Positions 17,332 through 27,082 of a stretch of DNA of 64,000 nt are shown here, piece after piece. Positions within the stretch are counted from its first letter, which is position 1. Each line of letters opens with the position of its first letter. A program made the translations under genes and the position numbers. Source of the DNA: Alteraurantiacibacter aquimixticola (GTDB lineage: Bacteria > Pseudomonadota > Alphaproteobacteria > Sphingomonadales > Sphingomonadaceae); the NCBI RefSeq assembly GCF_004965515.1, contig NZ_SSHH01000001.1, positions 1,057,280-1,121,279 on the forward strand, given 5' to 3'. The notes under the pieces were generated by a model. That model did not search any database. It was given only the letters and a program-made list of their open reading frames with translations, and was not told the DNA's origin.

Positions 17332-19374
17332 TCAAGCTGACCGCACCGCGCCCTTGGGAACCAGCAGGAAGGCTGCGAGGTAGAGCAGACCGGTGAGGAT
17401 CAGCAGATTGTTGTATCCGGTCACCAGCGCCGCATATTCGAAGCAGCCGCCCACGATCGTGCCCAGCAGGTTGATCGCAAAGGCCGCCTGCGAATCCCCG
17501 CTCTCGCGGAAGCGCTTCGAGAAGGCGACATTGGCGAGATAGATCGGCACGAATGCCAGCAGCGTCGCAATGATCAGGCGCGGCACGAAGGGCAGCGACA
17601 GCAGCCATTCCTCCGGCACCACCCATGCGAGCGCCAGCGAGGCGGCGATCGCGGCGAAGACCACCGGCAGCGGCGGCGTCTTGAACCGCCGCGTCGTCTC
17701 CACCGCCGCCAGCACGATTACCAGCACGCCGGCAAAGACCAGCGCGTTGACGAACCAGGTCGTGCCGAACAGCAGCGCGAAGGTCGCGATGTTCTTGGTT
17801 TCCAGCAGCAGGAAGGCCGCGCCCATGAAAAACAGGTCGGCATAGGGGCGCATTGGGCCCAGCGGGCCGCCCAGCGTGCGCACCGTCACCAGCGAGGCGA
17901 TCAGGATCGCGGCGAGGGTGAAGGCATAGAGCGGCGGGAAAGTGTCGCCGCGGAAATAGAGGAAGGGAGCATCGTCGGTCACGGTTTCCACCGGCCCGGC
18001 GGAGGTCTGCCGCCATTCCTGCGCGCATGACTGGTCGTTCACCGTCATGCCCGCCGTCACCACCGCCTGTGCACCGCTGAAAGTATCGATGCAGGGCGCA
18101 TGGCCGAAGACCTTGGCGGCAGTGCCCGCCAGCCGGTCGATCAGCCAGTCCTCGCGATAGTAATTATACATGGCGAAGGTGCCGTTGGGCTTCAGGCGGT
18201 CGCGCACCGACTGCACGGCTTCTTCGGTGAAGAGGAAGCTTTCGAGGCGGATCTGCGAGGCGCCGCTCACCAGTGTCAGCGAATCCGGCAGGGCGAAGAG
18301 GATCAGGTCGTATTTCTTGTCCGTCCGTTCCAGGAAGGCGCGCCCGTCATCGACATGGCGGGTGACGCGCGGATCCTGGTAGGGGCGGTCGATATTGAAT
18401 TCGGCGCCCAGCTCCATGATGCGCGGGTCGATATCGACCGCATCCACATTCTGCGCGCCATTGCGCAGCGCGATGGCGACGTCCGAGCCGGAACCCGCGC
18501 CGACGATCAGGACGTTCTCCAGCTGGCGGCCTTCGGGCAGGCGCAGGTAAGGCGTCTCGTAGATCCGCTCGCCCTCGTCGATTTTCCACTGCGCGGGCGC
18601 CATCAGCTGGTGCGGTACGCCATTGGCTTCGATCAGCATGAAGCCATCGGCGGCCTGATTCGTGGAGTGGGTCTGCACCTTGTAATAAGGCGACCAGCTG
18701 ACGCCCGGCGTAAGCGTCTCCATCAGGAGCATGGCCAGCGAGGCGGCGCCCCAGCCCACGGAGAGGATGCGCCGCTTCTTCTCGCTCAGCACGATATACA
18801 GCGCGATGGCGATCACGCCCCAGACGATCGACGGCGCACGCAGGAAGCTGAGCGTGGTGAAGAGGATGATCCCAGCAAGCGAACCGATCAGGTCGTAGCG
18901 ATAGGCCGAGAGCGGGCGCATCTTGGCAAAGCAGCGGCCGACCAGCTCCGCCGGGCCGGCAAGGATCGCCGCGACCAGCAGGAACACCAGGGGGAGGGCA
19001 AGCCACGCAGGCGGGCCCGACACTTGCAGCGAGGTGAAGTAGATGATGTCCGACCCGCTGCGCTGGATCGTGACGGGGAACAGCGTCACGCCGATCAGCA
19101 GGATCGTCAGCAGCGGCAGCGAGAAGGGCCATACCGACCAGTCCTTGCGGCTGATCAGGAAGCCCGCGCCGATGCCGAGGAAGGAGCCGAGCAGGACGAA
19201 ATTGGAGAAATAGGACAGGTGGATGACGTTGGAGCCGAGCCAGCGGATCAGGGCCAGTTCCAGGAACAGCATCAGGCAAGCCGAAATGACCAGCCGCTTC
19301 ACCGCTGCCGGATCGTCGGTCTGTTCCTTGGCCGCCTGCTCGAACTCGCTTGCGGTCGCTACTGCTTCAGTCAC
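17332..19374 (-). CDS. Membrane protein with central spermidine-synthase-like domain
   Basis: The 680-residue protein has about 6-7 hydrophobic segments in residues 25-215. A soluble Rossmann domain follows, with ENVLIVGAGSGSDVAIALRN (SAM-type motif I), VDAVDIDPRIMELG, HVDDGRAFLERTDKKYDLI and LPDSLTLVSG. More hydrophobic segments follow to the end. This is the layout of membrane-bound aminopropyltransferase-like proteins; whether it makes polyamines is unknown. It is flanked by the mini-genes and the fhs terminator. The start at 19374 lies at the beginning of a plausible soluble N-terminus. Confidence 0.82.
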   Translation of the reverse strand: MTEAVATASEFEQAAKEQTDDPAAVKRLVISACLMLFLELALIRWLGSNVIHLSYFSNFVLLGSFLGIGAGFLISRKDWSVWPFSLPLLTILLIGVTLFPVTIQRSGSDIIYFTSLQVSGPPAWLALPLVFLLVAAILAGPAELVGRCFAKMRPLSAYRYDLIGSLAGIILFTTLSFLRAPSIVWGVIAIALYIVLSEKKRRILSVGWGAASLAMLLMETLTPGVSWSPYYKVQTHSTNQAADGFMLIEANGVPHQLMAPAQWKIDEGERIYETPYLRLPEGRQLENVLIVGAGSGSDVAIALRNGAQNVDAVDIDPRIMELGAEFNIDRPYQDPRVTRHVDDGRAFLERTDKKYDLILFALPDSLTLVSGASQIRLESFLFTEEAVQSVRDRLKPNGTFAMYNYYREDWLIDRLAGTAAKVFGHAPCIDTFSGAQAVVTAGMTVNDQSCAQEWRQTSAGPVETVTDDAPFLYFRGDTFPPLYAFTLAAILIASLVTVRTLGGPLGPMRPYADLFFMGAAFLLLETKNIATFALLFGTTWFVNALVFAGVLVIVLAAVETTRRFKTPPLPVVFAAIAASLALAWVVPEEWLLSLPFVPRLIIATLLAFVPIYLANVAFSKRFRESGDSQAAFAINLLGTIVGGCFEYAALVTGYNNLLILTGLLYLAAFLLVPKGAVRSA

Positions 19375-19490
19375 TATAGATGCCCCCGGAATCCCGTTAT
19401 GAGACCCCTATAGGGGGGCAAGTCTTTCCAAAATATTCACCAAACCTGCCTTTTGAATCAACCCGTCGCGGGAGTGGTTGTCGGGCAAGC

Positions 19491-19521
19491 AAAAAGGGCC
19501 GCCCCTGAAGGAGCGGCCCTT
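19491..19521 (-). terminator. Rho-independent terminator of fhs
   Basis: On the minus strand a perfect 9-bp stem AAGGGCCGC/GCGGCCCTT (19494-19502 and 19513-19521) is followed by TTTTT. It lies 29 nt after the fhs stop. Confidence 0.85.
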
Positions 19522-19549
19522 GCTGTGTGTCCGGTAATCCGGGGAAAGC

Positions 19550-21214
19550 TTAGAACAGGCCTTCGATCTGGCCGTTCTCGTCGAGATAGATGCCCTCGGC
19601 CGAAGGAACCTTGGGCAGGCCCGGCATGGTCATGATGTCGCCGGCGATGGCGACCACGAAGCCGGCACCTGCGGACAGGCGCACTTCGCGGATGGCGATT
19701 TCATGGCCCGTGGGTGCGCCCAGCTGCGTCGGGTCGGTGGAGAAGCTGTACTGCGTCTTCGCCATGCAGACCGGGAATTCGCCGTAGCCCATCTCTTCCC
19801 ACTGCTTCAGCTGCTTGCGCACGGCGGTGGGGATGGCGACGTTTTCGGCACGGTAGATTTCGGTCGCGACCGTGGTGATCTTGTCGGCCAGCGGCATGCT
19901 GGAAGGATAGAGCTGGTCGAAGTCCGGAGCGCCCGCATCGGCCTTGGTGGCAACGATCTGCGCCAGCTCCTCCGCGCCCGCGCCGCCTTCTGCCCAGTGC
20001 TTGCAGATCACGGCATCGGCGCCGAATTCCTTGGCCATTTCCTGGATCACCGCGATTTCGGCATCGGTGTCGAGGTAGAAGTGGTTGATCGCGATGGTCG
20101 GCGTGATGCCGAACTTCTTCACGTTTTCGATGTGACGCTTCAGGTTCACCGAACCGGCGCGCACGGCGTCCACATTCTCACCCTTGGTCAGGTCGGCCTT
20201 GGCGACGCCGCCATTCATCTTCAGTGCGCGCACGGTGGCGACCAGCACGATCGCATCGGGCTTCAGGCCGGCGAGGCGGCACTTGATGTCCATGAACTTT
20301 TCCGCACCCAGGTCGGCGCCGAAGCCAGCCTCGGTCACGACATAGTCGGCCATGCGCAGCGCGGTCTTGGTGGCGATCACCGAGTTACAGCCATGCGCGA
20401 TATTGGCGAAGGGGCCGCCATGGAGGAAGGCCGGGCGGTTTTCCAGCGTCTGCACCAGGTTGGGCAGGATGGCGTCCTTCAGCAGCACGGTCATGGCGGG
20501 GTCCGCCTTCACGTCGCGGCAGAAGACCGGCGTACGATCGCGGCGATAGCCGATGATGATGTCACCCAGGCGCTTCTGCAGGTCGTCGAGATCCGAAGCG
20601 AGGCACAGGATCGCCATGATCTCGGAAGCCACGGTGATGTCGAAACCGGTTTCGCGCGGGAAGCCGTTCGACACGCCGCCCAGCGGGCCGACGATCTGGC
20701 GCAGCGCGCGGTCGTTCATGTCCAGCACGCGGCGCCAGGTGACGCGGCGCAGGTCGATGTCGAGCGAATTGCCCCAGTAGATGTGGTTGTCGATCATCGC
20801 GCTCAGCAGGTTGTGCGCGCTGGTGATGGCGTGGAAGTCACCGGTGAAGTGCAGGTTGATCTCGTCCATCGGCATGACCTGGCTCTTGCCGCCGCCGGCG
20901 CCGCCGCCCTTGACGCCGAAGCAGGGGCCCAGCGAAGGTTCGCGCAGGCACAGCATGGTCTTCTTGCCGATGCGGTGGAGGGCGTCGGAAAGGCCGACCG
21001 AAGTGGTGGTCTTGCCTTCGCCGGCAGGCGTCGGGTTGACGGCGGTGACCAGGATCAGCTTGCCGTTGCTGGTGGTGGGCAGGGTGGCCGTGTCGACCTT
21101 CGCCTTGTACTTGCCGTAAGGGATCAGCGCCTCATCGGGAACGCCGGCATTCTTGGCGACTTCGGTGATGGGGATCAGCGTGGCTTGGCGTGCAATCTCG
21201 ATATCGGTGGGCAT
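19550..21214 (-). CDS. fhs: Formate-tetrahydrofolate ligase
   Basis: The 554-residue protein has the full-length family layout: [20 protein letters not shown] (P-loop region), [39 protein letters not shown] and [20 protein letters not shown]. It makes 10-formyl-tetrahydrofolate from formate, ATP and tetrahydrofolate, feeding purine synthesis and Fmt. The start [10 protein letters not shown] at 21214 has AGAGGATC about 9 nt upstream. It is divergent from rmuC across about 220 nt that include an operator-like palindrome. Terminator at 19491-19521. Confidence 0.96.
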   Translation of the reverse strand: MPTDIEIARQATLIPITEVAKNAGVPDEALIPYGKYKAKVDTATLPTTSNGKLILVTAVNPTPAGEGKTTTSVGLSDALHRIGKKTMLCLREPSLGPCFGVKGGGAGGGKSQVMPMDEINLHFTGDFHAITSAHNLLSAMIDNHIYWGNSLDIDLRRVTWRRVLDMNDRALRQIVGPLGGVSNGFPRETGFDITVASEIMAILCLASDLDDLQKRLGDIIIGYRRDRTPVFCRDVKADPAMTVLLKDAILPNLVQTLENRPAFLHGGPFANIAHGCNSVIATKTALRMADYVVTEAGFGADLGAEKFMDIKCRLAGLKPDAIVLVATVRALKMNGGVAKADLTKGENVDAVRAGSVNLKRHIENVKKFGITPTIAINHFYLDTDAEIAVIQEMAKEFGADAVICKHWAEGGAGAEELAQIVATKADAGAPDFDQLYPSSMPLADKITTVATEIYRAENVAIPTAVRKQLKQWEEMGYGEFPVCMAKTQYSFSTDPTQLGAPTGHEIAIREVRLSAGAGFVVAIAGDIMTMPGLPKVPSAEGIYLDENGQIEGLF

Positions 21215-21252
21215 TTGGGATCCTCTCGTATTGCCGAACGGATTTTCACTGA

Positions 21253-21267
21253 CGCGAAAATTTCGCG
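21253..21267. promoter_or_regulatory. Operator-like inverted repeat upstream of fhs
   Basis: CGCGAAA and TTTCGCG, separated by 1 nt, lie 39 nt upstream of the fhs start in a locally AT-rich stretch. No regulator is recognised. Confidence 0.35.
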
Positions 21268-21432
21268 AATCTGAATTAGTTTGCATCGCATACAATCGAG
21301 TGGGGGGTGCACTCAAGCAAGATTTGCATATCGGCCCGCGTGGGTGACGGTGGATGATTGCGCGCGGGCGGTTGTGCGGCGCGGCGGACTGCGTTAGGTT
21401 CCCTTTTCGTTCTCATTTCCGTCAGGCTGTCC

Positions 21433-22845
21433 ATGGACCCGATTCTCGTTATCGCATTCGTCATTGTCGCGCTGCTGCTGGGCGGTGCGCTGGGCTGGTT
21501 CCTCGGCGGCAAGCCGGTGGCGGAGGCGAAGGCGCGCGTGGCGGAGCGGGAGGCGGAGGCCGCGGGCCTGCGCGAACAGCTCGCCCGCATGACGCCCGAA
21601 CTTGCGACGATGAGCGAGCGGGCCGCGCGGGCGGACAACCTCGCCGAAACGCTCGACAGGACGCGTGAGGAACTGACCACGCTGAAGACGCAGGCCGCCG
21701 GGTTCGAGGAACAGAAGCGCCTGCTGGTCGAAAGCCGCGAGGCGTTGCTCAAGGAATTCCAGAACACCGGCTCCAGGGTGCTGGGGGAGGCGCAGGAGGC
21801 GTTCCTCAAGCGCGCCGCCGAACGGCTCGGCCATTCGGAAAAGGCGAGCGAGGAGAAGCTGAAGGCGCTGCTCGATCCGGTCGACAAGCGGCTCAAGAGC
21901 TATGAAGAACAGGTGACGAATCTGGAAAAGCAGCGCGTCGATGCCTTCGGCCAGCTGACCGGCCTGATCGAGAATATGCAGCGCGGGCAGGAAGAGGTTC
22001 GGCGTGAGGCGCAGCGGCTCGGCAATTCGCTCACCAATGCCCCCAAGGCGCGCGGGCGCTGGGGGGAGCGGGCGCTGCAGAACGTGCTCGAGCAATGCGG
22101 GTTGTCACAGCATACCGATTTCGACCTCGAACATTCGATGGATACAGAGCAGGGGCGGCTGCGGCCCGATGCGATCGTCCATGTGCCGGGGCAAAAGAAG
22201 CTGGTGATCGACGCCAAGGTGTCGCTCAACGCCTACCAGGCCGCGTTCGAGGCGGATGACGATGCGGAGCGGCAGCGCCACCTCGATCTGCACGCCAAGT
22301 CCATGCGCACCCATGTCCAGCAGCTGGGTGCGAAAAGCTACCAGAGCCAGTTCGAGGAAGCGCCCGATTACGTGGTGATGTTCGTCCCCGGCGAGCATTT
22401 CGTCGCCGCCGCGCTGGAGGCCGATCCGGAGCTGTGGGACTTCGCCTTCAAGAACGGCGTGCTGCTGGCAACGCCCACCAACCTCGTCGCCATTGCGCGT
22501 ACCGTGGCGCAGGTCTGGCGGCAGGATCAGATGGCTGCAGAGGCCAAGGAAATCGGCCGCATGGGGGCCGAGCTCTATGACCGGCTGCGCGTCGCTGCCG
22601 AGCATCTGAAGCGCGTCGGCGGAGGGCTGGAAACGGCGGTTGCCAATTACAACAAGTTCGTCGGCAGCTTTGAACGCAACGTGCTCACATCGGGCAAGCG
22701 CATGGCCGACAAGGGCCTCGAAATATCGCGCGAGATCGAGGACGTGCCGCTGGTGGAAGGCGCACCGCGCTATACCGGCGCCGACATTCAGGAACCGGCA
22801 AGCCCGCGTCTGGTTGAGGAGGCGGAGGAGGAAACCGGTTCATGA
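21433..22845 (+). CDS. rmuC: DNA recombination protein RmuC homologue
   Basis: The 470-residue protein starts with a membrane anchor (MDPILVIAFVIVALLLGGAL). A long coiled coil follows (about 30-180, rich in Glu/Lys/Arg), then the RmuC nuclease-like core: RGRWGERALQNVLEQCGL, RPDAIVHVPG, LVIDAKVSLNAY and FVPGEHFVAAAL. The D..V...K-type PD-(D/E)XK residues are in place. RmuC limits inversions at short inverted repeats in E. coli; the mechanism is unsettled. The start at 21433 puts the anchor at the very N-terminus. It overlaps the next gene by ATGA. Confidence 0.93.
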   Translation: MDPILVIAFVIVALLLGGALGWFLGGKPVAEAKARVAEREAEAAGLREQLARMTPELATMSERAARADNLAETLDRTREELTTLKTQAAGFEEQKRLLVESREALLKEFQNTGSRVLGEAQEAFLKRAAERLGHSEKASEEKLKALLDPVDKRLKSYEEQVTNLEKQRVDAFGQLTGLIENMQRGQEEVRREAQRLGNSLTNAPKARGRWGERALQNVLEQCGLSQHTDFDLEHSMDTEQGRLRPDAIVHVPGQKKLVIDAKVSLNAYQAAFEADDDAERQRHLDLHAKSMRTHVQQLGAKSYQSQFEEAPDYVVMFVPGEHFVAAALEADPELWDFAFKNGVLLATPTNLVAIARTVAQVWRQDQMAAEAKEIGRMGAELYDRLRVAAEHLKRVGGGLETAVANYNKFVGSFERNVLTSGKRMADKGLEISREIEDVPLVEGAPRYTGADIQEPASPRLVEEAEEETGS

Positions 22846-23606
22846 AATTTGCTTCGTTCGCAGCGTTGCCCTTGCTGGCGCTGTCGCTTGCCGCTTGCAG
22901 CCAGTCCGAGGCTCCGTCCGACGAGATGGAGAAGGCGGCGGAGGAGCTGGTGCAGACGGTGATGGCGACGCCGATTGGTGAGCTCGAACTTGCACCGCTG
23001 GAACCGCGCAATGAATGCGGCGATTTGCAAGGCGCCAACGCCTTCATGGCCGCGCTCGATGCGGCGATTTCCCTGCGCGATACCGAAGTGGTGCTCGCGC
23101 TCGCCGCAGAGGATGTGAAGCTGGGCTTCGGTGGTGCGGATGGCATGGAGAATCTAGGCGCCGCGCTGGATGATCCCGAGGGCCGTTTGTGGGAGGATCT
23201 CGCCGAAGTCATGAGCCTCGGCTGCGCGGAGAACGGGCAGGGCGGCATCACGCTGCCTTACTATTTTGCGCAGGACACCAAGCTCGATCCCTATTCCTCC
23301 ATGATCGTCACCGACAAGGATGTCGCCGTGCGCGAAATGGGCGGCAATGACACGCGCCAGATCGCCACGGTCGGCTGGGAAGAGGTGGAGCTGATCTATG
23401 AGGACGGCATGCCCGTTCATTTCGGCAACGATCCCGAGAACCCGAATGCCGGTTGGATGAAAGTGCGCGTGCCTGCCACCGAGGATCGCGCGGAAGTGGA
23501 AGGCTTCGTCCCCGCGCGCAATTTGCGCAGCGTGATCGACTACCGCCTCCTCGCCTTCAGCCGCAACGGCCGCTGGCGGATTACGGCGCTGTTGGCGGGG
23601 GATTGA
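22842..23606 (+). CDS. Lipoprotein of unknown function with SH3-like tail
   Basis: The 254-residue protein starts MKFASFAALPLLALSLAACS, a signal peptide with lipobox LAAC. The middle has no family I recognise. The C-terminal part (about 195-250: WMKVRVPATEDRAEVEGFVP, then ARNLRSVIDYRLLAF and WRITALLAGD) resembles bacterial SH3-like domains of periplasmic proteins. Its ATG overlaps the rmuC stop (ATGA), so it is co-translated with rmuC; a functional link is only suggested by this. Confidence 0.78.
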   Translation: MKFASFAALPLLALSLAACSQSEAPSDEMEKAAEELVQTVMATPIGELELAPLEPRNECGDLQGANAFMAALDAAISLRDTEVVLALAAEDVKLGFGGADGMENLGAALDDPEGRLWEDLAEVMSLGCAENGQGGITLPYYFAQDTKLDPYSSMIVTDKDVAVREMGGNDTRQIATVGWEEVELIYEDGMPVHFGNDPENPNAGWMKVRVPATEDRAEVEGFVPARNLRSVIDYRLLAFSRNGRWRITALLAGD

Positions 23607-23981
23607 GGAGGCGCGTGCCGGAGTGTCGGCTAACGACCCAAAAGCAGACCTTTAAGCACATGGCCGCTATGCGCCCCAATCTCGGTCATTCGATTGGGCT
23701 CGCGAGTTCCCTGAAAGCTGACTTACTTTCCGATGAGTGGGCGATGCCTACGAACAGGTCGAGGCGGTGGTCGAAGGAATCGAGTAACGCCTGTGCGACT
23801 ACTGCCCGCTCGCTGCCGATGAGTGGATTGCCTGGCAACAGCACCCCACCGGCAGGGTACTTGCGAAAAGGAAGCCCGGGCGGAGATCGAAGCGGGAGAA
23901 ATAAGTATTGTGTCCCCGGAATTCCCCGTGTTCCCGGAATTCCCCACGACAGTTCGATACGCGCCTGCCTTTCGGCTGCGA
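23607..23981. other. Intergenic region with a possible transposase-end remnant
   Basis: This 375-bp stretch contains no intact gene. Around 23800-23910 a frame reads DEWIAWQQHPTGRVLAK and is broken at the left by a stop. At 23903-23925 is aataagtattgtgtccccgg, and 23914-23942 hold an imperfect direct repeat of cccggaattcccc. From memory, similar strings flank REP-associated tyrosine transposase genes. I therefore read it as a possible decayed element, with low confidence. Confidence 0.35.
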
Positions 23982-25175
23982 TCAGTACCGCACATAGATT
24001 TGCTGGCGGTTCCAGTCGACGCTGGCGGAAATGCGGCCTTCTGCGGCATCGCCAAACGCGTTGATGGGCTGCGAATAGCGTAATCCTTGCGCGAAGTGTC
24101 TACATGTCAGTAGGTCGAGATAGTCATGGCCGGTGCTTTCCGAAATTTCGCAGAAAGACAGTTCTCCGTTGGATGAAATTGTCAGCTCTGCCCTGCCGCG
24201 CGCGACTTCAGATATATCGATACCTGCTGTAAGCGCCGGATCGAGCGTCAGATCACCTATGATCATTGGCCCTACTGGCTTGCCCGGCATCACAACCTGC
24301 ATCTTGGTGCGATTCCAGCGGACCCTCACGGGAAAATTGCGCAGTATGCGGGTAAAGTCGCGCACCGACTGCACCAGCTCCACGCCTGCGGCTTCAAGCG
24401 CAGGGCAGCTCGCATTGTCATAATCGGCAATACCGCTGGGGGTCGATATCGTGCACTCAGTGATCGCGCCTTGCGCATCGGCCGAGATGACCAGATCAAC
24501 CTCTGCACGGCGCGGGCGTGTGCGGTCCTCTTCCAGAAACTGGCTGCCATCTGGCCGGTTCACCGATACCCAGCGATGATAATCGCGATAATCGAACATG
24601 TAACGATTGGGCACGCTTGGCACCCAGCTATCTGGCGGATTGGGTGCAGGCGGCGGTCCGGTCAGTGGGCGCCTCCAGCTGTATTCCACACGCGCGCTGG
24701 CTGTGCTGGATACGGGGCTGCCCTGCTGGTCGAGAGCGGGACGAAAACCGCTATGGTTTCGCGACAGGCCGCACGCCTCTTCCGCCAGTTCGGCAGGCAA
24801 GGCGGGCGCATCTTCAAACCGGCGTTCCTGCGGGTAATAATATTCCAGCCGGTCGCCGGTGCATGCGGTGACATTGCCTGCTGAATTCAGATCGACATCC
24901 AGCCAGACCATCACATCCCGCTCGCCCATATCCGGCACAAGCATGGGGGGAATTGGCACCTCACGCAGATAGACATACCCGAAGCGCCCGGCAGAAGCGC
25001 GTCGCAACAGACGATCGCCGTCCGAGCCGTGCGCAGGATTATCCTCCCAGCGCGAGCGAATCGTGATGTCCGGTTCGTAAGCCTGTTCCTCAGTGTCACT
25101 TTCCTGCGCAGCAGCATCACAAGGCATGGCAACCGCCATGCTCAGGCCCAGCATGGGCCAGCCAAATTTGCGCAT
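23982..25175 (-). CDS. Secreted protein with TonB-C-like repeats
   Basis: The 397-residue protein has a signal peptide (MRKFGWPMLGLSMAVAMPCD, cleavage likely after AAA/AQ). It has three segments with the pattern strand-C-short turn-SG-C: NVTACTGDRL, AITECTISTPSG then ASCPALE, and SFCEISESTGHDYLDLLTCR. This pattern, a paired Cys around a TG/SG-D turn, is typical of TonB C-terminal-like domains in sphingomonads (compare the TonB at 38171-38863). There is no membrane anchor or Pro-rich linker, so it is not a classical TonB. GGGAG precedes the ATG. Function unknown. Confidence 0.75.
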   Translation of the reverse strand: MRKFGWPMLGLSMAVAMPCDAAAQESDTEEQAYEPDITIRSRWEDNPAHGSDGDRLLRRASAGRFGYVYLREVPIPPMLVPDMGERDVMVWLDVDLNSAGNVTACTGDRLEYYYPQERRFEDAPALPAELAEEACGLSRNHSGFRPALDQQGSPVSSTASARVEYSWRRPLTGPPPAPNPPDSWVPSVPNRYMFDYRDYHRWVSVNRPDGSQFLEEDRTRPRRAEVDLVISADAQGAITECTISTPSGIADYDNASCPALEAAGVELVQSVRDFTRILRNFPVRVRWNRTKMQVVMPGKPVGPMIIGDLTLDPALTAGIDISEVARGRAELTISSNGELSFCEISESTGHDYLDLLTCRHFAQGLRYSQPINAFGDAAEGRISASVDWNRQQIYVRY

Positions 25176-25492
25176 CTATACGCTCCCTGTTCAGCAGCGC
25201 CGGGCGCTCAGCGCAAGAACCAGCTCGAACAGGGCCAGAGCACTGTCCCGCCGATGGTCAGCGCGTTCCAGCGACAGTCTTCGAGCACACTCGATTGCGG
25301 ATTTGCCATTTGCTCTGTCCTTTTAAGCGTAGGCGCGGTGAGCGGGTTCGATCAAGCCTGATCGAGGCGTTCCGCTTTGCACCGCCCAACTTCCGGAAGC
25401 CGACCTTCCGCTTCCGGTCCATCCCTGCTCTTTAACGGAATCTCTGTAACGTCCGCTTTCCATCCCAATAGCGGACAGAATGCCGCCCACGG
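25176..25492. other. Intergenic region with a short hairpin
   Basis: This 317-bp stretch between two minus-strand genes has no convincing gene. A 33-codon frame (25208-25309, minus, starting MANPQSSVLEDCR, with AAGGA upstream) is possible but unsupported. At 25450-25475 GTCCGCT and AGCGGAC form a 7-bp stem around a 12-nt loop, a candidate dispersed repeat or terminator of unknown direction. Confidence 0.4.
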
Positions 25493-26293
25493 CTATCCTC
25501 CCAAAGCCTCCAGCACTTCATAGGCCAGCACCGCGCCTGCTACCGCCGCGTTCAAACTGTCCGCGCGCCCGCGCATCGGCATGGTCACGCGCAGGTCGCA
25601 GGCCATTTCGTATTCCTCGGGCAGGCCGCGCGATTCATTGCCGACGAGGATGAAGCAGGGCGCGGCGTAGGGTGCGCCGCGATAGGGGACGGCGTCGCGC
25701 AAGCTGGCGGCGACGAGCTGGCCTTCTCCGGAGCGCAGCCACGGCAGGAATTCCTCCCACGAGGCCCTTGCGACCTTCTGCGTGAACACCGCGCCCATGC
25801 TGGCGCGGACGGCCTCGACGCTGAAGGGATCGGCGCAATCGTCGATCAGGATCAGGCCACCAGCGCCCACCGCATCGCCGGTGCGCAGCATGGTGCCGAG
25901 ATTACCGGGATCGCGCAAAGCCTGCGCTACCAGCCAGATCTTCGCCGCGCCTCGGTCCAGCGCGGCGAGCGACGTATCGAATTCCGCGAACACGCCCGCC
26001 ACGCCTTGCGGATTGTCCTTGCCGGTGATCTTGGAGAGGATGTCGGGCGTACACTCGATCACCTCGCCGCCTGCGGCCTCCACCGCCGCTTCCAGCGCAT
26101 CGATCAAAGGGTGCGGATCGCGTGCCGCGCTCATCACCAGCGTCTCCGGCACGTGGCCGCATTCGCGCGCATCGGTCAGCAGGCGCAGCCCTTCGGCGAG
26201 GAACTTGCCCGCAGCCTTGCGATGCTTCTTCTCACGCAAAGAGCGGAGATATTTGACCGTGGGATTGGAAAAGCCGGTGATCTCTCGGCGCAT
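25493..26293 (-). CDS. TrmH/SpoU-family RNA 2'-O-methyltransferase
   Basis: The 266-residue protein has an N-terminal substrate-binding domain (NPTVKYLRSLREKKHRKAAG) and a SPOUT knot domain with ALRDPGNLGTMLRTGDAVGA (motif 1), FILVGNESRGLPEEY (motif 2) and [20 protein letters not shown] (motif 3). It methylates ribose in rRNA or tRNA with SAM; the exact target site is not predictable. It lies just after the HPr gene on the same strand (9 nt), so it may be read through from the PTS block. Confidence 0.92.
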   Translation of the reverse strand: MRREITGFSNPTVKYLRSLREKKHRKAAGKFLAEGLRLLTDARECGHVPETLVMSAARDPHPLIDALEAAVEAAGGEVIECTPDILSKITGKDNPQGVAGVFAEFDTSLAALDRGAAKIWLVAQALRDPGNLGTMLRTGDAVGAGGLILIDDCADPFSVEAVRASMGAVFTQKVARASWEEFLPWLRSGEGQLVAASLRDAVPYRGAPYAAPCFILVGNESRGLPEEYEMACDLRVTMPMRGRADSLNAAVAGAVLAYEVLEALGG

Positions 26294-26302
26294 GGGATGG
26301 CC

Positions 26303-26581
26303 CTACCGATCCTCGCCGAAACCGTCTGCGACCATCTCCACCAGCTCGGCCAGGCGCTGCTCGCACCCATCGCCGGCAACGCGGATTTCCACGCTGTCGC
26401 CCTTGGCCGCGCCCAGCATCATCAGGCCGAGGATGGAGCCGCCGGCTGCCTCGTTCCCGTCCTTGGCGACGGTGACGGTAACGCCGTCCATCTGCGCCAC
26501 CGCGCCCACGAACTTCGCGCTGGCGCGGGCGTGAAGGCCCCTCTTATTGACGATTTCGACCGTTTCGCTTGCTTCCGCCAA
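26303..26581 (-). CDS. HPr-family phosphocarrier protein
   Basis: The 92-residue protein is a single HPr domain: NKRGLHARASAKF with the phosphorylatable His17 and GGSILGLMMLGAAKGD with the regulatory Ser49 that HprK would modify. It receives phosphate from enzyme I (ptsP, not in this window) and passes it to EIIA proteins. With EIIA, HprK and RapZ close by and no sugar permease, it belongs to a regulatory phosphotransfer system typical of alphaproteobacteria. 41 nt separate it from the EIIA gene upstream. Confidence 0.94.
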   Translation of the reverse strand: MAEASETVEIVNKRGLHARASAKFVGAVAQMDGVTVTVAKDGNEAAGGSILGLMMLGAAKGDSVEIRVAGDGCEQRLAELVEMVADGFGEDR

Positions 26582-26622
26582 GCTGTTCCCTCCCAGGATG
26601 TCCTGCCTTTTATGTAAGGCCC

Positions 26623-27027
26623 TTATGCATCCTGTCCGAGGAATTCGGAAGCCATGGTGATGTAATTGCGCCCCGCATCGCGCGCGGCGGTGGCGGCGCC
26701 GGCGAGGTCGAGCTCCTTGCGCGCGCCCGCCAGGCGGATCAGCATGGGCAGGTTGATGCCCGCGATCACCTCGGTCCGGCCCTGTTCGAGCAACGAGATG
26801 GCGAGGTTGGAGGGCGTGCCGCCGAACAGGTCGGTCAGGATGATGACGCCCTTGCCGTCATCCACCTCCTCGATCGCGGCGGAGATATCCTCGCGCCTCT
26901 GTTCCATGTCGTCACTGGGGCCGATGCAGATGGTGGCGACGGCTTCCTGCGCGCCGACCACATGCTCCATCGCATGGACGAATTCCTCGGCCAGGCGGCC
27001 ATGGGTAACAAGGATGATTCCGATCAT
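26623..27027 (-). CDS. Mannose-type EIIA phosphotransfer protein
   Basis: The 134-residue protein starts MIGIILVTHGRLAEEFVHAM; His9 is the phosphorylation site of the EIIA-Man fold. It continues with VIILTDLFGGTPSNLAISLL and INLPMLIRLA, all standard. No EIIB or membrane components are present, so it is probably a regulatory acceptor in the nitrogen-type PTS. The ATG at 27027 gives the family N-terminus; an in-frame TTG 12 nt upstream is an alternative. It follows rapZ by 55 nt. Confidence 0.93.
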   Translation of the reverse strand: MIGIILVTHGRLAEEFVHAMEHVVGAQEAVATICIGPSDDMEQRREDISAAIEEVDDGKGVIILTDLFGGTPSNLAISLLEQGRTEVIAGINLPMLIRLAGARKELDLAGAATAARDAGRNYITMASEFLGQDA

Positions 27028-27082
27028 CGGATGTTGCAACTCGCGAAAGGGACGTTGTGTCTCGGGTTTTTATGATTGGCGA

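Noticed and set aside
23914-23942. CRISPR-like direct repeats
   Set aside because: Only two short imperfect units with a spacer of a few bases; no array and no cas genes.
25208-25309. 33-codon minus-strand ORF
   Set aside because: It has a possible ribosome site but no recognisable feature; kept only as a remark in the intergenic entry.
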